Below, piece by piece: positions 55,341-63,600 of a stretch of 64,000 nucleotides of DNA; positions within the stretch are counted from its first letter, which is position 1; the number at the start of each line of letters is the position of its first letter. The stretch spans positions 186,001 through 250,000 of the forward strand of contig NZ_JACYUG010000003.1 in assembly GCF_014841615.1 (NCBI RefSeq). Direction: 5' to 3'. The notes under the pieces are model-generated. The model was not told the origin of the DNA, ran no database searches, and was given only the letters and a program-made list of their open reading frames with translations. Made by a program: the position numbers and the translations under genes. The DNA is from Sphingomonas sp. CFBP 8760 (GTDB taxonomy: Bacteria; Pseudomonadota; Alphaproteobacteria; Sphingomonadales; Sphingomonadaceae).

Positions 55341-57320
55341 TCACGCGTCCAGCGCCTCCTCGTCCAGCCGTGCCGCATTTTCCTGGATGAACGCGAAGCG
55401 GTGTGCCGGATTGGTGCCCATCAGCCGGTCGACCAGATCCTTCACCCCCGCGCGCTCCTCATATTCCTGCGGCAGGGTGATGCGGATCATCGATCGGCTG
55501 GCGGGGTCCATCGTGGTTTCGCGCAACTGCATCGGGTTCATCTCGCCCAGCCCCTTGAAGCGCGCGACTTCCACCTTCTTGCCTTTGAAGGCGGTGCGTT
55601 CCAGCTCCGCGCGATGGGCGTCGTCGCGGGCGTAGCGCGATTTCGCGCCGGCTGTGAGGCGATAGAGCGGTGGCTGTGCCAGATACAGGTGCCCGCGCCG
55701 GACCAGATCGGGCATCTCCTGAAAGAAGAACGTCATCAGCAGCGTCGCGATATGCGCGCCGTCGACATCGGCGTCGGTCATGATGACGACACGCTCGTAA
55801 CGCAGATTGTCCGCCACGCAATCCTTGCGCGTGCCGCAGCCCAGCGCCTGGATCAGGTCGGCGATCTCCTGATTGGCGACGATCTTGGCGCTGGTGGCCG
55901 AGGCGACGTTCAGGATCTTGCCGCGGATCGGCAGGATCGCCTGCGTCTTGCGGTCGCGCGCCTGCTTGGCCGAACCGCCGGCCGAATCACCCTCGACGAT
56001 GAACAGCTCGGTGCCGGCGGGGTCGTTGGCGGAACAGTCGGTCAATTTGCCCGGCAGGCGCAGCTTGCGCGCGGAGGTCGCGGTCTTGCGCTTGACGTCG
56101 CGCTCCGCCTTGCGCCGCAACCGCTCGTCCATCCGGTCGAGCACATAGCCGAGCAACGCCTTGCCCCGGTCCATGTTGTGGCCGAGCCAATGGTCGAAAT
56201 GGTCGCGCATCGCCCGCTCGACGAGGCCAGCCGCCTCCGGGCTGGTCAGCCGGTCCTTGGTCTGGCTCTGGAACTGCGGCTCGCGGATGAAGACGGACAG
56301 CATCAGTTCGCTGCCGACCATCAGGTCGTCGGCGGTGATGTCCTTCGCCTTCTTCTGGTTCACCAGTTCGCCGAAATGGCGCAGGCCGCGGACCAGCGCC
56401 TGCCGCAGGCCCTGTTCGTGCGTGCCGCCATCGGGGGTGGGGATGGTGTTGCAATACCAGCTGAAGCTGCCGTCGCTCCACAACGGCCACGCCACCGCCC
56501 ATTCGACCCGGCCCTGTTCGCCGGGAAAATCCTGCGATCCGGCAAAGAAATCCGCAGTCGCGCATTCGCGGTCGCCCAGTTGCTCGCGCAGGTGATCGGC
56601 CAGGCCGCCGGGGAACTGGAACACCGCCTCGGCCGGGATATCGGTGCCCGCGACCAGATCGGGCGCACACCGCCAGCGGATTTCGACACCCGCGAACAGA
56701 TACGCCTTCGATCGCGCCAGCTTGTAAAGCCGCGCCGGCTTGAACCCCAGTTCGGGGCCGAAGATCTCGGTATCCGGAGTGAAGGCGATCGACGTACCCC
56801 GACGGTTGGGCGCGGCACCGACCTGTTCCAGCGGCCCCAGCGTCTGCCCACGCGCGAATCGCTGCCGATAGAGTTGCCGGTCGCGTGCGACCTCCACCAC
56901 CGTGTCCGACGACAGCGCGTTGACCACCGACACGCCGACGCCGTGCAGACCGCCCGAGGTGGCATAGGCCTTGCCCGAGAACTTGCCGCCCGAATGGAGC
57001 GTCGACAGGATCACTTCCAGCGCCGACTTGTCGGGAAACTTAGGATGCGGGTCGACCGGGATGCCACGGCCATTGTCGATGATCGTCAGGCGGTTGCCGG
57101 GTTCCAGCATCACCTCGATCCGGGTGGCATGGCCCGCCACCGCCTCGTCCATCGCATTGTCGAGCACCTCGGCGGCGAGGTGATGGAGCGCGCGTTCGTC
57201 GGTGCCGCCGACATACATGCCCGGGCGGCGGCGGACCGGCTCGAGTCCCTCCAGCACCTCGATCGAGGAGGCGTCGTAACTCTCCGGAACAGGCGGGGCC
57301 GCGAACAGATCCTTGGACAT
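55341..57320 (-). CDS. parE: DNA topoisomerase IV subunit B
   Basis: ATPase subunit of the decatenating type II topoisomerase. The 659-aa protein has the GHKL ATP site (EVLDNAMDEA, DNGRGIPVD, GGLHGVGVSVVNALS) and the TOPRIM residues in IVEGDSAGGSAKQARD (about 437) and MTDADVDGAHIATLL (about 515). Sequence GTDERALHHL and overall length favour ParE over GyrB. ATG 57320 replaces an upstream start at 57392 lying in the shared promoter region. Confidence 0.94.
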   Translation of the reverse strand: MSKDLFAAPPVPESYDASSIEVLEGLEPVRRRPGMYVGGTDERALHHLAAEVLDNAMDEAVAGHATRIEVMLEPGNRLTIIDNGRGIPVDPHPKFPDKSALEVILSTLHSGGKFSGKAYATSGGLHGVGVSVVNALSSDTVVEVARDRQLYRQRFARGQTLGPLEQVGAAPNRRGTSIAFTPDTEIFGPELGFKPARLYKLARSKAYLFAGVEIRWRCAPDLVAGTDIPAEAVFQFPGGLADHLREQLGDRECATADFFAGSQDFPGEQGRVEWAVAWPLWSDGSFSWYCNTIPTPDGGTHEQGLRQALVRGLRHFGELVNQKKAKDITADDLMVGSELMLSVFIREPQFQSQTKDRLTSPEAAGLVERAMRDHFDHWLGHNMDRGKALLGYVLDRMDERLRRKAERDVKRKTATSARKLRLPGKLTDCSANDPAGTELFIVEGDSAGGSAKQARDRKTQAILPIRGKILNVASATSAKIVANQEIADLIQALGCGTRKDCVADNLRYERVVIMTDADVDGAHIATLLMTFFFQEMPDLVRRGHLYLAQPPLYRLTAGAKSRYARDDAHRAELERTAFKGKKVEVARFKGLGEMNPMQLRETTMDPASRSMIRITLPQEYEERAGVKDLVDRLMGTNPAHRFAFIQENAARLDEEALDA

Positions 57321-57375
57321 AGGAAGAACATAGGCCGACAATCGCCGCGTTACCAGCACCGGTCCGCCATCACGG

Positions 57376-57395
57376 CTGTTGCGTGCATGCAACAG
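57376..57395. promoter_or_regulatory. 20-bp palindrome between parE and an outer membrane protein gene
   Basis: CTGTTGCGTGCATGCAACAG is a palindrome with one mismatched pair. It lies in the 156-base gap between divergent parE and the beta-barrel gene, 56 bases from the parE start and 81 from the other. The shape is that of an operator for a dimeric regulator. Confidence 0.5.
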
Positions 57396-57476
57396 TCGTC
57401 ATCAACCTGCATCGTGGGTGGATATCTCGCCCGACCCGGCCGTTCCTGTGGCTCCCTTCAAGATACCGGAGCCTTC

Positions 57477-58361
57477 ATGTCCAAAATCTCCGCCGGCCTC
57501 GTCGGTCTGGCTTCCATCGCGATGATCGCCTCGCCCGCCTTCGCGCAGGAAACGACCGAGGATCGTCCCTTCTCGGGCATCTATGTCGGTGCGGCAGGCG
57601 GTTACGATGTGCAGCCCAACGATGTCGGGTCGAGCGTCCTGTTCGACCGCAACCTCGACGGCCGCTTCGGCGACACCGTGCTGTCGGGCAATCCGGCCGG
57701 CAACGCGTTCGGCGCCGGCGGCTTCTGCAACGGTCGTGCGGTCAACACCGCCACGGGCACCGCGACGGCGGGGCGTGGTCCGCAGAACGGTGGTCTGGGC
57801 TGCCGCAACGACAAGGATGGCTGGGCCTATTATGGTCGGGTCGGTTTCGACACGCAGCGTGGCAACATCGTGGTCGGTGCGGTCGGCGAGTTCGGCAAGA
57901 CCGAGATCAACGATAGCGTCAGCGCCTTTTCCGGCACGCCCGCCAATTACGTCATGACCCGCAGCGTGAAGTGGGAGTCGTCGATTCGCGGCCGCGCCGG
58001 CTACGCGGCCGACACGACGCTGTTCTACGGTACGTTCGGGGCTGGCTATGCCCGGATCGACCGCTCCTTCTCGTCGTCGCAGAGCACCAACACCTTCACC
58101 GGTCGCGGCGACCGCAACCAGTGGGGCATCCTGGGTGGCGGCGGCATCGAGCAGAAGCTCGGCCGCAACTTCTCGGTGGGCATGGAATACATGTATCACC
58201 AGTATCAGGACAACGACTACCGCGTCCGCGTCGCCGGTCCGGCTGGCACCCCGTTCACCAACGCCACCAATGGCGGCACGGCGACGGGCACCGACCTCCG
58301 TCGCAGCGACGACAAGTTCCGCTGGCACAGCCTGCGCGCCACCGCGGCGTTCCGGTTCTGA
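57477..58361 (+). CDS. Outer membrane beta-barrel protein
   Basis: 294 aa with signal peptide MSKISAGLVGLASIAMIASPAFA. A porin-like small barrel follows (FSGIYVGAAGGYDVQP; YYGRVGFDTQRGNIVVGAVGEFGK; SSIRGRAGYAADTTLFYGTFGAGY; FSVGMEYMYHQYQD) with the terminal strand SLRATAAFRF ending in Phe. This is the OmpA-like/OMP_b-brl family in sphingomonads. Two Cys residues in an early extracellular loop are unusual for barrels. The upstream open frame is only antisense to parE. Confidence 0.88.
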   Translation: MSKISAGLVGLASIAMIASPAFAQETTEDRPFSGIYVGAAGGYDVQPNDVGSSVLFDRNLDGRFGDTVLSGNPAGNAFGAGGFCNGRAVNTATGTATAGRGPQNGGLGCRNDKDGWAYYGRVGFDTQRGNIVVGAVGEFGKTEINDSVSAFSGTPANYVMTRSVKWESSIRGRAGYAADTTLFYGTFGAGYARIDRSFSSSQSTNTFTGRGDRNQWGILGGGGIEQKLGRNFSVGMEYMYHQYQDNDYRVRVAGPAGTPFTNATNGGTATGTDLRRSDDKFRWHSLRATAAFRF

Positions 58362-58394
58362 ACGAAAAACGGGGTGCGACGACCGTCGCACCCC
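58362..58394 (-). terminator. Terminator hairpin between convergent genes
   Basis: A perfect 10-bp stem GGGGTGCGAC/GTCGCACCCC (58371-58380 with 58385-58394). Read on the minus strand it is followed by TTTTTCGTT, suiting the end of the gene at 58458-59156. It may act in both directions. Confidence 0.7.
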
Positions 58395-58408
58395 GCCGAT
58401 ATCCGATT

Positions 58409-58440
58409 ATGCCGGCGGACGATCGATCGTCCGCCGGCAT
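58409..58440. repeat. Perfect 32-bp palindrome
   Basis: The half ATGCCGGCGGACGATC (58409-58424) is followed directly by its exact reverse complement (58425-58440). Transcribed from either strand it forms a loopless-looking stable hairpin between the two convergent genes; it may be a bidirectional terminator or a protein-binding site. Confidence 0.85.
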
Positions 58441-58457
58441 GATGTCGCCAGGTGATG

Positions 58458-59156
58458 TTACTGCGCGGCCATCGCCGAGTTACCCGAAGGCGGCCATGCG
58501 ATCGTGCCGCACTTCTTGACCTGCCACTCCGCCTTCTTGTTGAAGCAGATGGCGTCGAGCCGGGGCACAGTGACCGCGTTGTAGCCGATGTAACGGGCGA
58601 ACCGCTGTTCACCATAGGGGATCAGGCTGTTGCGCAACTCGCGCATCCGCGATTGCGCGATCGTCGCCAATTCGCCACGCGGCGCGAACAGCACGTCACG
58701 ACCGATCGAATGCGCGGTCCGGCAGAAACCATATTGCGACGCGACCGTCGCGAAACTGGAATAGGTGCGCGTCCCGAACCGGTCGAGCGTCGCCTGCCCC
58801 TCCTTGGGGTTCTTGGCGGTGCGGATGAAATACTTGCTCAGCCGATCCCAACTCGTCTTCAGCTCGTCCTTATGGTCGAGCAGCATCGCATTGTAGTTGC
58901 CCACCGCCAGCAGGGTCGGTTCGAACTGGCACTGCAACGCCGCCACGTTGAGCGCGGAACGCATCGTCCATACCAGCGCCGCCTTGGTCTCGTCCGCCGT
59001 GGCACCGGGCAGGGCCTCGGACAGGGGCATGGTCGTCGCCGCCGGTCCGGTGCCCGCATAATCATAGTTCTGAAGGAAAAACTGCGCGGAGGCGGGGGAT
59101 GCCGCCATCCCCGCCATCATCACGCTTCCTGCGAAAGCTGCACGCCACCCCGTCAT
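58458..59156 (-). CDS. Exported protein of unknown function
   Basis: 232 aa with a signal peptide (AGSVMMAGMAASPASA). The mature protein is mainly helical and contains four Cys (LQCQF, YGFCRTA, DAICFN, VKKCGTI), enough for two disulfides. GGGGAG precedes the start; a GTG at 59159 is directly before ATG 59156. No family recognised. It is convergent with the barrel protein gene. Confidence 0.8.
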   Translation of the reverse strand: MTGWRAAFAGSVMMAGMAASPASAQFFLQNYDYAGTGPAATTMPLSEALPGATADETKAALVWTMRSALNVAALQCQFEPTLLAVGNYNAMLLDHKDELKTSWDRLSKYFIRTAKNPKEGQATLDRFGTRTYSSFATVASQYGFCRTAHSIGRDVLFAPRGELATIAQSRMRELRNSLIPYGEQRFARYIGYNAVTVPRLDAICFNKKAEWQVKKCGTIAWPPSGNSAMAAQ

Positions 59157-59320
59157 CACGTCACCGGCTCCCCGAAATTCCTGTCGGTGGAACTAAAGCA
59201 TTTCCACGAGTTGCACACGGGGTTTCGCGAGGGGTGGAAGCCCAACCGTTGATCCGATGCGGCCAACCGTCCGTCGCAGGCGCAACGATCGCGTAACGGG
59301 GCCAAGGCCGGTCGGTCCCA

Positions 59321-59354
59321 ACGAAAAGGGCCGCCCGGTTGCCCGGGCGGCCCT
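59321..59354 (-). terminator. Terminator of the methionine-rich lipoprotein gene
   Basis: Perfect 12-bp stem (59327-59338 with 59343-59354, loop TTGC), followed on the minus strand by TTTTCGTT. It lies 26 bases after the stop codon. Confidence 0.8.
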
Positions 59355-59379
59355 GATCCATCACGTAATCCCGAAGGAA

Positions 59380-59646
59380 TTACATCATGTTGTTGGTCAT
59401 CATGGTGTCGTTCGACATCATCGTGTCGTTCGCCATCATGGTGTCGTTGGCCATCATGCCACCGTTCATGGTGCCGTCGACGGCAGTCATGTTGTCGGTC
59501 ATCGTGTCCATGCCCTCGGCGGAGTTCATGTCGGTGACCATGGTGTTGTCGGTCGTCGTCTCGGTCTTGGGACCGCAGGCCGCAACGGCGAGTGCCGCGC
59601 TGGCGATCATCGAACCGGTCAGAATCTTGGAGATGAGTGCACGCAT
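59380..59646 (-). CDS. Methionine-rich small lipoprotein
   Basis: 88 aa. A lipoprotein signal with lipobox LAVAAC (Cys24) is followed by a mature chain of about 65 residues containing 16 Met and many Asp, Asn and Thr. The C-terminus repeats a five-residue MMANDT-like unit four times. There is no Cys or His in the mature part beyond the lipid anchor. Met clusters can bind Cu(I) or resist oxidants, but the function here is unknown. AGGGAGC lies just before the ATG. It has its own terminator. Confidence 0.82.
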   Translation of the reverse strand: MRALISKILTGSMIASAALAVAACGPKTETTTDNTMVTDMNSAEGMDTMTDNMTAVDGTMNGGMMANDTMMANDTMMSNDTMMTNNMM

Positions 59647-59709
59647 TGGAAGCTCCCTAGATAGCGGATTTGGTTGGCTTGCTCGCCGTTAACACCCAAA
59701 TCGACGTAG

Positions 59710-59738
59710 ACATTAAACGGATAACCCACACCCCTCAA
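59710..59738 (-). promoter_or_regulatory. Candidate promoter of the methionine-rich lipoprotein gene
   Basis: On the minus strand TTGAGG (59738-59733) and TAATGT (59715-59710) are 17 bases apart, about 64 bases before the start codon. The -35 element touches the end of lipB. Confidence 0.4.
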
Positions 59739-60454
59739 GTGCCGTTTTGCCGGTCACCAGAAAGACTTTCGAGAAACCCTCGACGGGTGAACGCGAGTGC
59801 GGCGTCGAAAGTTTCCATGTCCGTACCGTGATTTAGCGCGGCGAGGCTGGTCACCGGATAGTCCGGCAACCCGCATGGCACGATCCCGCCGAAATGGGAC
59901 ATGTCCGGCGCGACGTTGACCGAAAAGCCGTGCAGCGTCACCCAGCGCCGCACCCGCACGCCGATCGCGCCGATCTTGGCCTCCCGTCCGGCGGCGTCGT
60001 GCGTCCAGATACCGACGCGGCCGGGGGCGCGGAACGATGCCAGTCCGACCTGCGCCAGCGCCGCGATCACCCATCCCTCCAGCGCATGGACGAAGCAGCG
60101 CACGTCACGCCCACGCGTGTTGAGATCGAGCATCGTATAGCCGACCCGCTGCCCCGGGCCGTGATAGGTGTAGCGTCCGCCCCGCCCGGCGGGCACCACG
60201 GGAAATCGCGGATCGACCAGTTCCGCCGGATCGGCGCTGGTGCCGGCGGTGTAGACGGGCGGATGTTCGAGCAGCCAGATCAGTTCGTCCGCCTGCCGCG
60301 CGGCGATCGCGGTCGCGCGTGCCTCCATCGCCGCCAATGCCTCGTCATACGGGGTCAGGCCGGGCGACAGGCGCCATTCGGGCATGACGCCGTGGGAAAC
60401 GGGGGCGGGGCCGGGCGCGGCGGCAGGGGAGTGGGGCGTGGTCACATGCCTCAT
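59735..60454 (-). CDS. lipB: LipB, octanoyl-[ACP]:protein N-octanoyltransferase
   Basis: Transfers octanoate from acyl carrier protein to lipoyl domains. The 239-aa protein has [37 protein letters not shown], the catalytic Lys in [24 protein letters not shown], and the catalytic Cys in [15 protein letters not shown] (about residue 192). The start at 60454 has GGAG upstream; ATG 60385 would give a 216-aa protein and is the alternative. It is divergent from a membrane protein gene. Confidence 0.92.
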   Translation of the reverse strand: MRHVTTPHSPAAAPGPAPVSHGVMPEWRLSPGLTPYDEALAAMEARATAIAARQADELIWLLEHPPVYTAGTSADPAELVDPRFPVVPAGRGGRYTYHGPGQRVGYTMLDLNTRGRDVRCFVHALEGWVIAALAQVGLASFRAPGRVGIWTHDAAGREAKIGAIGVRVRRWVTLHGFSVNVAPDMSHFGGIVPCGLPDYPVTSLAALNHGTDMETFDAALAFTRRGFLESLSGDRQNGT

Positions 60455-60578
60455 CTGGCGGCTCCGCTGCGCGGGTGCAACCTGATGCCGGCTGATGCCG
60501 CGCGATCGGGACGTGCCCCTTGGCGCGGACGCCCTCACTCGGCTATCGCGAACATCGGCGAAACGGGGAATTGCGATC

Positions 60579-61385
60579 ATGGTCAGGATTGGGACGGTCT
60601 GGGACCGCACGGTAGAGGTGCTGAAGGGGCGGGCGAACATCCTGGTGCCGATCGCGGTGGCATCGCTGTTCCTGCCGTCGGTCGCCAACACCGCGCTGGC
60701 CGCGTTCGGCCCGACCGGATCGGGGGCGATCGCGCTGCTGGGCGTGGCGGTCGCGCTGGCGGTGCTGCTCGCGAACATCTGGGGCCAGCTGGCGATGCTG
60801 GCGGTGGCGACGCATCCCGCCACGACCCGTGCGGATGCCGGGCGACAGGCGACGGCGCGGCTGTTGCCGGCGCTGGGGGTGATCCTGGCGATGGGGGTGC
60901 TGTTCGCGCTGGCGCTGGTGCCGCCGGTGTTTGCCATGCTGAACGCCGGGATCGACCTGACGCGCGGCAACGTCGCGGTGCAATCGCTGCCGGCGGGCGT
61001 GTCGGGCTTCATCGGCCTGTATTCGATGGTGCTGGTGGTCGTCGCCTTCGTGGTGGGTGCGCGCCTGATCCTGCTCAACCCGGTGATCCTGAACGAACGC
61101 CGCGGGCTGGGCGCGGTGATGCGTTCTTTCCGGCTGACGCGGGGGCTGACGCTGAAGATCATCGGGGTGATGATCCTGTTCGCGATCGTGCTGCTGGTGC
61201 CGATGCTGGCGGTCCAGACGGCGGTGGGGCTGGTCGCCCGGCTGATCCTGGGGGCGGATGCGGTGCCCACCATTGGGTTCCTAGCCGGCGTGGCAAGCGC
61301 GGCGGTGACCAGCCTGTTCTCGGTGGTGGCCGCCGCCTTCACCGCGCAGCTTTACGTCGCGGTGGTGGACGACCGCGAGGGCTGA
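60579..61385 (+). CDS. Polytopic membrane protein of unknown function
   Basis: 268 aa with about six hydrophobic helices and a cytoplasmic segment [18 protein letters not shown]. That segment is a feature of membrane proteins related to the glycerophosphodiester phosphodiesterase membrane domain or DUF7544-like groups. The function is not known. ATG 60579 with GGGGAA upstream is chosen over a start 28 codons earlier that overlaps the lipB promoter. The last 34 bases overlap the convergent GNAT gene. Confidence 0.78.
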   Translation: MVRIGTVWDRTVEVLKGRANILVPIAVASLFLPSVANTALAAFGPTGSGAIALLGVAVALAVLLANIWGQLAMLAVATHPATTRADAGRQATARLLPALGVILAMGVLFALALVPPVFAMLNAGIDLTRGNVAVQSLPAGVSGFIGLYSMVLVVVAFVVGARLILLNPVILNERRGLGAVMRSFRLTRGLTLKIIGVMILFAIVLLVPMLAVQTAVGLVARLILGADAVPTIGFLAGVASAAVTSLFSVVAAAFTAQLYVAVVDDREG

Positions 61386-61966
61386 GCGAGCAGCGGGATC
61401 TGCGGCGCGGCGTCGGCGGGCAGGATGCCGGACACGCGGGGATCGGCGAACGTCTCCACCGTCCGCGCGACCGGGATAAAGCCGTGCCGGCGATAGAAGC
61501 CGAGCGCGGCGGGATGATCCAGCGTGCAGGTATGGACCCAGACGCGGGTAATCCCCTTGGTCCAGGCGCGCGCCAGCGCCTCCGCCATCAGCCAGTCGCC
61601 ATGGCCCTTGCCCGCCAGTTCGGGGATCAGTCCGACATAGGACAGTTCGCAGGTGCCGGCTGTGCGGGCATCCAGTTCTAGCATGCCGATCTCGATCCCG
61701 GCCCGGTCGACCGCCGCGAACACCGCGATCCCCGGATCGTCGAGGATCGCCCGCAACGCCGCATCCGGCATCACCAATCGTGAGAACCAGAGCCAGCGCG
61801 CGCCGATCCGGCGGAACAGCGCCCGATAGCGCTCGCTGTCCGGCCGGTCCCAGCGCACCAGCCGGAACGACGATGCGGGCATCGGGCGAAGCGGCGGGCG
61901 GGTGCGCATCTCCAGCGTGGTGACGATCGTTGCCAGCTGATCGGGGGCGACGGCGGTCAGCGCCAC
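61352..61966 (-). CDS. GNAT family N-acetyltransferase
   Basis: 204 aa. The GNAT acetyl-CoA site is recognisable as ELSYVGLIPELAGKGHGDWLMAEAL, and the C-terminal VWVHTCTLDHPAALGFYRRHGF is also typical. The substrate is unknown. GTG 61966 has GGAGG 7 bases before it, better than an internal ATG at 61909. Its 3' end overlaps the tail of the convergent membrane protein gene. Confidence 0.87.
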   Translation of the reverse strand: MALTAVAPDQLATIVTTLEMRTRPPLRPMPASSFRLVRWDRPDSERYRALFRRIGARWLWFSRLVMPDAALRAILDDPGIAVFAAVDRAGIEIGMLELDARTAGTCELSYVGLIPELAGKGHGDWLMAEALARAWTKGITRVWVHTCTLDHPAALGFYRRHGFIPVARTVETFADPRVSGILPADAAPQIPLLAQPSRSSTTAT

Positions 61967-62030
61967 CGGCGCGCCTCCGCTATTCCGCCAGCGGCCGGCC
62001 GACGAAAGTTTCCCGCGGGAAACTTCGGGA

Positions 62031-62888
62031 TCAATCCCATGTCGCGACCGGCGGCAGGCTCATCAGGATCGCATCGACGTTGCCGCCGGTCTTCAGCCCG
62101 AACAGCGTGCCGCGATCGTGGACGAGGTTGAATTCGACATAGCGCCCGCGCCATGCGCGCTGCACCGCCATGTCGGCATCGGTGAAGGGCATCGCCATCC
62201 GCCGCCGCACGATGCGCGGATAGACGTCGAGGAACGCCTCGCCGACGCCGCGGGTGAAGGCAAAGGCGCGATCGAATGCGGCCGCGTCGCCCCCCGTTTC
62301 CAGATGGTCGTAAAAGATGCCGCCGACGCCGCGATGGACCTGGCGATGGGGGATGTAGAAATACTCGTCCGCCCACGCCTTGTACCGGGCATGGCAATCG
62401 GGATCGTGGCGATCGCATGCGGCTTTCAGCGCGGCATGGAAATCGTCGGTATCCTCGGCGATCGGCAGCGGCGGATTGAGGTCGGCGCCGCCGCCGAACC
62501 AGCGTTTCGTGGTGACCAGGAACCGGGTGTTCATATGCACTGCGGGCACATGCGGATTGGCCATGTGCGCGACCAGGCTGATGCCGGTGGCGAAGAAGCG
62601 CGGGTCCTCACCCGCGCCGTTGATGGTGCGCGCGAAATCGCCTTCGAACGTGCCCGCGACGGTGGAGACGTTGACGCCCACTTTCTCGAACACCCGGCCC
62701 TTCATCACCCCGCGCACCCCGCCGCCGCCGGGTTCGCCCGACGGATCGGTGCGATCCCATGCGATGTAATCGAACGCGGCGTCCGATCCCGCCTCCCGCT
62801 CGATATCCTCGAACGCCGTGCAGATGCGGGTGCGGAGATGTTCGAACCAGTGGCGGGCCTGGGTCTGTTCGTCGTCGAGCGGCTGCAT
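62031..62888 (-). CDS. hemF: Oxygen-dependent coproporphyrinogen III oxidase
   Basis: Heme pathway enzyme making protoporphyrinogen IX. The 285-aa protein has MKGRVFEKVGVNVSTVAGTF, PAVHMNTRFLVTT, RWFGGGADLNPPLPIAEDT, ADEYFYIPHRQVHRGVGGIFYD and the C-terminal RGRYVEFNLVHDRGTLFGLKTGG, all characteristic of HemF. ATG 62888 is chosen over 62933 because the extra residues are low-complexity. Confidence 0.95.
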   Translation of the reverse strand: MQPLDDEQTQARHWFEHLRTRICTAFEDIEREAGSDAAFDYIAWDRTDPSGEPGGGGVRGVMKGRVFEKVGVNVSTVAGTFEGDFARTINGAGEDPRFFATGISLVAHMANPHVPAVHMNTRFLVTTKRWFGGGADLNPPLPIAEDTDDFHAALKAACDRHDPDCHARYKAWADEYFYIPHRQVHRGVGGIFYDHLETGGDAAAFDRAFAFTRGVGEAFLDVYPRIVRRRMAMPFTDADMAVQRAWRGRYVEFNLVHDRGTLFGLKTGGNVDAILMSLPPVATWD

Positions 62889-62942
62889 CAGCGGGCCTGT
62901 AGCGGCGGGCAAGGCCGCGCGTCGAGGCGGCAAAATGTCCCG

Positions 62943-62996
62943 ATGGCCGCGATCATGGCCGCGATCATGGCCGCGATCCCGGCTGCGATCCCGGCC
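62943..62996. repeat. 12-bp tandem repeat overlapping the trmL stop
   Basis: Three copies of ATGGCCGCGATC start at 62943, 62955 and 62967, followed by the related CCGGCTGCGATC at 62979 and a partial copy. The trmL stop codon (62965-62967) lies inside, so repeat number changes could alter the protein's C-terminus. Confidence 0.8.
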
Positions 62997-63435
62997 AGCC
63001 GCCGGTCTGGCGCAGCGCCTCCGCCAGCACGATCGCGGCGGAAACCGACAGGTTGAGCGAGCGTAGCGGCGGCGCCATCGGGATCACCACGCGGGCATCG
63101 GCGCGGGCGTGGACCTCGTCGGGGACGCCCGCGCTCTCCCGCCCGAACAGCAGGACATCGTCGGGCGCGAAGGCGAAATCGTGCAGCGGTGTCGCGCCGC
63201 GCGTCGTCAGCAGCACCAGTCGCCCGGTCGCCTGCGCGGCGAAGGCCGGCCAATCGACATGGCGGGTCAGGGCGACGTGATCGATGTAATCCATGCCCGC
63301 CCGCGCGACGCGTCGGTCGTCCCACTGGAATCCCATCGGCTCGATCAGGTCGACACCCGCCCCCAGACAGGCGGCGGTGCGCAGAACGGCGCCGACATTG
63401 CCGGCGATATCGGGTTGATAAAGGGCGATCCTCAT
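62965..63435 (-). CDS. trmL: TrmL-like tRNA (cytidine/uridine-34-2'-O)-methyltransferase
   Basis: 156-aa SPOUT methyltransferase. It starts MRIALYQPDIAGNVGAVLRTAACLG and carries the knot region VLLFGRESAGVPDEVH and SLNLSVSAAIVLAEALRQTGG. It methylates the wobble ribose of certain tRNA-Leu. The tail WPGSQPGSRP is coded by the tandem repeat. ATG 63435 gives the standard N-terminus. Confidence 0.92.
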   Translation of the reverse strand: MRIALYQPDIAGNVGAVLRTAACLGAGVDLIEPMGFQWDDRRVARAGMDYIDHVALTRHVDWPAFAAQATGRLVLLTTRGATPLHDFAFAPDDVLLFGRESAGVPDEVHARADARVVIPMAPPLRSLNLSVSAAIVLAEALRQTGGWPGSQPGSRP

Positions 63436-63600
63436 GGCGCCAGTCCCTAGCGGCTTTGGTGACGCGGCAAAATGCTGTTGGCAAAGCGGCGGCGCGGCGG
63501 CTAACACAGGTGACGGCCAGCCGTGGGGACGGAACAGAAGGCTGGCGGGCGGGTGCCGTTTCATGGCGCCGATCCGCGATACAGGTGAGGGTTACACTGC

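Noticed and set aside
55299..57476. Very long open frame on the plus strand opposite parE, joined to the beta-barrel gene
   Set aside because: It mirrors parE codon bias in GC-rich DNA. Only the last 295 codons (from 57477) have a start, signal peptide and protein character.
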